A stretch of DNA of 34,985 bases. Origin: CAZFHZ01 sp964519015. GTDB lineage: Bacteria > Blakebacterota > Blakebacteria > Blakebacterales > CAYUVJ01. Made by a program: the position numbers and the translations under genes. The notes below the pieces were generated by a model. It was given only the letters and a program-made list of their open reading frames with translations, did not search any database and was not told the origin of the DNA. The stretch covers positions 1 to 34,985 of the forward strand of contig CAZFHZ010000027.1 of NCBI GenBank assembly GCA_964519015.1. The letters are read 5' to 3'. Positions 32,483 to 34,985 of this stretch are shown one piece after another (positions within the stretch are counted from its first letter, which is position 1; the number at the start of each line of letters is the position of its first letter).

Positions 32483-32499
32483 GTGAACGAAATCTTCAC
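32483..32499. promoter_or_regulatory. Inverted repeat upstream of porC
   Basis: GTGAA and TTCAC surround a 7-base centre, CGAAATC. If the por -10 is at 32446-32451, this lies about 50 bases upstream of the start, a place for an activator. The 9-base gap between GTGA and TCAC does not fit CRP. The half-sites recall those at 14527-14575, with different spacing. Confidence 0.3.
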
Positions 32500-32538
32500 C
32501 TTTTGCGCGACCGACTACCTGAACTTCAAAGGGATGGG

Positions 32539-32554
32539 GGGGCCGCAAGGCCCC
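32539..32554 (+). other. Stem with GCAA tetraloop in the transporter leader
   Basis: GGGGCC-GCAA-GGCCCC gives a 6-bp GC stem closed by a stable GNRA loop, 80-96 bases upstream of the transporter ATG. It could be part of a leader structure; no known riboswitch class is recognised. Confidence 0.35.
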
Positions 32555-32634
32555 GTGGTGCCGGGTCGGCTCGTCGGGTATCATCGGGCCCGGTGCAGGA
32601 AGACCAGCCCAAAGCGCAAACAGGAGACGGCGAC

Positions 32635-33831
32635 ATGCTCCGCGGGCCGAACGGGATGAATGCACTGAAGGACCAGGCTGAAGGATCCGGCGCCGTCCGG
32701 GAACTCCCCCGTGTGCTCGGGCTCACCAGCGTGCTGGGGATCGTGGTGGGCAACGTGATCGGTTCCGGCATCTTCATCGTGCCGGCGATCATCGCCAGCC
32801 AGACCAGGTCCCCCGTGCTCATGCTCAGTGTCTGGGTGACGGGCGGGGTGCTCAGCTTCTTCGGGGCGCTGGCCTTCGCCGAACTGGGAGCGGCTTATCC
32901 CCAGGCGGGGGGGATGTACGTCTTCCTGCGGGAGGGGTACGGGCGGCTGATCGCCTTCCTCTTCGGCTGGACCCTCTTCCTGGTCATAGATGCCGGAGCG
33001 ATCGCCACCCTGGCCATGGCCTTCTCCTCCAAGTACCTCCCCTTCTTCCTCCCCCTGGGCCCGGCGGCCATCAAGGGGATCGCCCTGCTCTTCGTGGCCG
33101 TGCTGGTGGGGGTCAACTGCGTGGGCACCCGCTGGGGGGGCCCCACTTTAAGCGCCGGCGAGATCCGGAATCCCGAGCGGAACCTACCCCTCGGACTGCT
33201 GGCCGGCTCGGCCGTGGTGATGGTCCTCTATGCCGTCATCAACCTGGCCTATCTCTACGCCATCCCGGTCGGAGGGATCGCCGCCAGCGACCGGATCGCC
33301 GCCGACGCCATGAACGCAGCCGTCGGTCCGGTGGGCGCGGCCATCATCTCCGTGATCATCCTCTTCTCCATCACGGGCGCCGCCAACGGAGTGATCCTGA
33401 CCGCTCCCCGGGTCTTCTACGCCATGGCCCGCGACGGACTCTTCTTCCGGCATTTCGCTGACGTCCACCCCCGCTGGCTCACCCCCCATGTGGCCATCCT
33501 GGCCACTGGCGCCTGGGCGGCCGTCTTGAGCCTGAGCGGCACCTTCGAGCAGCTGGTGACCTACGTCGTCTTCGGGCAGTGGATCTTCTTCGGACTCACG
33601 GTGGGAGCGGTGTTCATCCTGCGGCGGAAGCGACCCGACCTCCCCCGCCCCTACCGGACCTGGGGATATCCGGTAACTCCTTTGATCTTCATCCTGGCCG
33701 CACTCTACATCTCCATCAACGCACTCCTCACCCAGCCCCTCAACGCCCTGGCGGGGTTGGGTCTGATCCTGTTGGGCGTGCCGGCCTACCTGTTCTGGCA
33801 GTCACCCGGAACCCGAGACTCCGGGCATTGA
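32635..33831 (+). CDS. APC-family amino-acid permease lacking two membrane helices
   Basis: A 398-aa amino acid/polyamine permease. TM1 is VLGIVVGNVIGSGIFIVPAI with the family GSGIF motif, and later segments (VSVIILFSITGAANGVILTA, PRVFYAMARDGLF) fit the LAT-like branch. GVNCVGTRWGG at the end of TM4 runs straight into LSAGEIRNPERNLPLGLLAG. In relatives about 65-80 residues with two helices (including substrate-binding TM6) separate these blocks. Family length is usually 440-500 aa. The frame is intact across the join (near 33135-33152). The ATG at 32635 is preceded by AGGAGA by 8 bases; the upstream open frame lacks a good start. The protein as written is probably inactive unless the join is an assembly artefact. 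Confidence 0.85.
   Translation: MLRGPNGMNALKDQAEGSGAVRELPRVLGLTSVLGIVVGNVIGSGIFIVPAIIASQTRSPVLMLSVWVTGGVLSFFGALAFAELGAAYPQAGGMYVFLREGYGRLIAFLFGWTLFLVIDAGAIATLAMAFSSKYLPFFLPLGPAAIKGIALLFVAVLVGVNCVGTRWGGPTLSAGEIRNPERNLPLGLLAGSAVVMVLYAVINLAYLYAIPVGGIAASDRIAADAMNAAVGPVGAAIISVIILFSITGAANGVILTAPRVFYAMARDGLFFRHFADVHPRWLTPHVAILATGAWAAVLSLSGTFEQLVTYVVFGQWIFFGLTVGAVFILRRKRPDLPRPYRTWGYPVTPLIFILAALYISINALLTQPLNALAGLGLILLGVPAYLFWQSPGTRDSGH
33761..33798 (+). repeat. Source segment of a decayed duplicate (transporter 3' end)
   Basis: These 38 bases near the end of the transporter gene match 34418-34455 at 32 of 38 positions in the same orientation. Confidence 0.75.
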
Positions 33832-33864
33832 GCCGGACGGAAGCCTACTCGCCACTGTCCGGCT
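33831..33864. terminator. Inverted repeat between convergent genes
   Basis: AGCCGGAC and GTCCGGCT are perfect 8-bp arms with an 18-base loop. They bridge the 13-base gap between the transporter stop and the stop of the small minus-strand gene, so the structure could end both transcripts. Confidence 0.45.
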
Positions 33865-34144
33865 TGAGGATCTTGTCCAGGGCATCACTCCCCCGGTCCT
33901 GCGTGGGGCCCTCACCGGGGAGATAAATCATCACCCCACCCCGCCGGGGCTGGATCTCGATGACCCCGGTGCCGGCGAGCTGCTGAGTGACCGGGACGGG
34001 ATCCTCGTCGTAGTACTTCCGGAAGGCCTGATTGAAACCGCTGAAGACGGAGTGGATCCCCTTCGATTTCTCGAGGTTCCGGAGGCTCTTGATCGCCTTC
34101 AGGAAGAACTGCTCGTGTGTCATGCGCGCGTCGCTCTCCGCCAT
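33845..34144 (-). CDS. Small hypothetical protein (99 aa)
   Basis: I do not recognise a named family. The sequence is plausible for a real protein: it has a helical, charged N-terminal half (THEQFFLKAIKSLRNLEKSK, HSVFSGFNQAFRKYYDEDP) and a basic beta-like part (VTQQLAGTGVIEIQPRRGGV, MIYLPGEGP). The two parts together suggest a small winged-helix-like fold. It ends LDKILKPDSGE. GGAGGAAAGGG lies before the ATG at 34144, a strong ribosome binding site. Amino-acid composition is normal and not the Arg/Pro-rich pattern of antisense frames. It is a stand-alone gene, convergent with the transporter. Confidence 0.65.
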   Translation of the reverse strand: MAESDARMTHEQFFLKAIKSLRNLEKSKGIHSVFSGFNQAFRKYYDEDPVPVTQQLAGTGVIEIQPRRGGVMIYLPGEGPTQDRGSDALDKILKPDSGE

Positions 34145-34270
34145 GGCCCTTTCCTCCTCGTGCGCCCACCGCCAGTCAAGCCCAGATCTCGGTCCATGCT
34201 ACTCCCCATCCTCGGTTCTCTCCAGGACGACATCACAATCGCGGGCGATCGTCCCCCTCTTTTCCCAGTG

Positions 34271-34420
34271 ATTGGGCCGGGAGCAACCAGCCGGGAGATC
34301 ATGGCCGAGGCGGCCGCCGCCATGGAGCCGGTCTTCGCCATCAACCCGCAGTTACGCGTGCCGGGCGAGAACCTCTATACTGCGCGTCGAGGACACCGTA
34401 CTGGTAACCGAGACCGGGCC
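34271..34420 (+). pseudogene. Relic of an M24 (Xaa-Pro) peptidase C-terminus, frameshifted
   Basis: In one frame the DNA reads SREIMAEAAAAMEPVFAINP then QLRVPGENLY, ending at 34378. Shifting by one base (an extra A at 34379) continues LRVEDTVLVTETG. Together these match the end of M24 metallopeptidases (VFxIEPxLRVPxENLYxRxEDTVLVTExG). No catalytic core is present upstream, so this is a decayed tail. Upstream bases 34145-34270 hold nothing recognisable. Confidence 0.65.
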
Positions 34421-34455
34421 TGATCCTGCTGGGTGTGCCGACCTACTAGTTCTGG
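34418..34455 (+). repeat. Decayed copy of the APC transporter 3' end
   Basis: It matches 33761-33798 at 32 of 38 bases. In the transporter frame it reads GLILLGVPTY, then a TAG stop, then FW, against GLILLGVPAYLFW in the intact gene. It begins exactly where the M24 relic ends. The bases 34456-34497 show no gene. Confidence 0.7.
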
Positions 34456-34497
34456 AAGAGAAGGTCCTGCACGGACCTGGTCAGCGGTCCGGAGAGG

Positions 34498-34985
34498 ATG
34501 ACAGTGAAGATCCTTGATTACTCTGCCGTCGTATCTTGTTCTGCAGTTCTCTTCCTGGCGGCAGCCAATCTGGAAGTTCAACAAGAGGACAACCACTACT
34601 TCGAAATCCGTGATGAAGCAGGGGTACCTACTGCCGTAACAACGGGCGGGCCCCGTTTCACCGGAGAACTCTTCAGCTTCGAGCTTGTTCTAACGCTTGC
34701 GCAGGATCCAGCCGAAATCGAGTCGTTGATTTCAAGCGCAACTGGATTCGCCATGACCGGCGACGGATTGTTCGTGGTTGTGGACAATAAGTGGGCGGGC
34801 GGGGGGTATTCCGTCGCGCGACTGGTCTTGTTCGGTCCCGACGGCAGGTACCTCCGATCCATGGGGCGGGTCGGCGAAGGGCCGGGCGAATTTCAAGGCA
34901 TGCTTATTGAAGAGGTTCATGGAGACACGGTGGAAGTGTACGATGACAGATTACGTCGATTGACACGCTATCGCACGAATGGAGA
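34498..34985 (+). CDS. 6-bladed beta-propeller protein, 3' end outside window
   Basis: An open frame of 162 codons from ATG 34498 runs off the window. The N-terminus has a hydrophobic export segment (YSAVVSCSAVLFLAAANLEV; the Cys might be a lipidation site). A first beta blade follows: GFAMTGDGLFVVVDN, RLVLFGPDGRYLRSMGRVGE, and GPGEFQGMLIEEVHGDTVEV. The GxxGEGPGEF motif is typical of NHL-like 6-bladed propellers found in Bacteroidota, Acidobacteriota and Gemmatimonadota, often near transporters or peptidases. GGAGAGG precedes the ATG directly. G+C in 34501-34800 is 53%, well below the rest of the window, with codons such as CTT, GTA and TTG more common; this suggests recent acquisition. Function unknown. 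Confidence 0.75.
   Translation, partial: MTVKILDYSAVVSCSAVLFLAAANLEVQQEDNHYFEIRDEAGVPTAVTTGGPRFTGELFSFELVLTLAQDPAEIESLISSATGFAMTGDGLFVVVDNKWAGGGYSVARLVLFGPDGRYLRSMGRVGEGPGEFQGMLIEEVHGDTVEVYDDRLRRLTRYRTNG

Larger units (their letters stand above)
32306..32634. other. Divergent intergenic region between porC and the APC transporter gene
   Basis: No gene is seen in 329 bases. AT-rich TATATT/TACTAT at 32446-32454 (minus strand) may be the por -10 box, with no good -35. An inverted repeat lies at 32483-32499 and a hairpin with a GCAA tetraloop at 32539-32554. The transporter's ribosome binding site is AGGAGA just before 32635. Confidence 0.6.

Noticed and set aside
32483..32499. CRP site upstream of porC
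   Set aside because: The GTGA and TCAC halves are 9 bases apart, not 6, so it was kept only as an unassigned inverted repeat.
34052..34423. Plus-strand frame of 123 codons as an intact gene
   Set aside because: Its first half is antisense to the small protein gene and only its end carries M24-like sequence, which needs a frameshift to continue. It is treated as a relic.
1..34985. tRNA or rRNA genes, CRISPR arrays, insertion sequences
   Set aside because: No tRNA-like GGTTCGAATCC arms in the gaps, no regularly spaced repeats, and no transposase or terminal inverted repeats were seen by eye; short or diverged elements could have been missed.

Overview
The window is a high-GC bacterial scaffold (about 65% G+C in sampled coding stretches) with one run of 10 Ns. 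It looks like an uncultured environmental bacterium able to live without oxygen. Evidence is an ATP-dependent benzoyl-CoA reductase operon of the Azoarcus (Bzd) type, a four-subunit 2-oxoacid:ferredoxin oxidoreductase and several ferredoxins. Paired MacB-like orphan permeases (ADOP) with a PadR regulator, a 6-bladed beta-propeller protein, a CapA-type phosphoesterase and a secreted S9 peptidase fit phyla such as Acidobacteriota or Gemmatimonadota. That placement is inference from gene content and is weak.

Region 1 (1-11.2 kb) is anaerobic aromatic metabolism. Plus-strand genes are a 5'-truncated frame that joins a MutS C-terminus to an ADP-forming acyl-CoA synthetase, then an AMP-forming acyl-CoA ligase, then 6-hydroxycyclohexenecarbonyl-CoA dehydrogenase (had). 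Converging on them is a six-gene minus-strand operon, bzdN-O-P-Q-M-V: the four reductase subunits, their ferredoxin, and an 825-aa iron-sulfur flavoprotein that probably re-reduces the ferredoxin. A near-consensus sigma-70 promoter precedes bzdN, with a 17-bp perfect inverted repeat overlapping the -10 and start. The ligase would make the CoA ester, BzdNOPQ reduces the ring, and Had oxidises the hydroxyl after hydration. The dienoyl-CoA hydratase and the ring-opening hydrolase are not in this window.

Region 2 (11.3-14.6 kb) is a minus-strand serine operon: DUF1015, a short 3-phosphoglycerate dehydrogenase and phosphoserine aminotransferase. A CRP/FNR-like palindrome and a hairpin presenting the ribosome binding site lie upstream.

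Region 3 (14.8-22.1 kb) holds an exported CapA-like protein and a PadR-ADOP unit with a second ADOP gene, with a palindrome over the padR promoter.

Region 4 (22.2-29.1 kb) is a tightly packed minus-strand cluster: secreted S9 peptidase, methyltransferase, radical SAM/SPASM protein, second methyltransferase and Tat-exported sulfatase. The first three are joined by ATGA overlaps. Its product is unknown and it is one of the two most interesting parts of the window.

Region 5 (29.2-32.3 kb) is porCDAB on the minus strand. Region 6 (32.6 kb to the end) has an APC amino-acid transporter that appears to lack two membrane helices, a small conserved-looking protein, a stretch of gene relics (an M24 peptidase tail and a decayed copy of the transporter's 3' end), and the start of a lower-GC beta-propeller gene that runs off the window.
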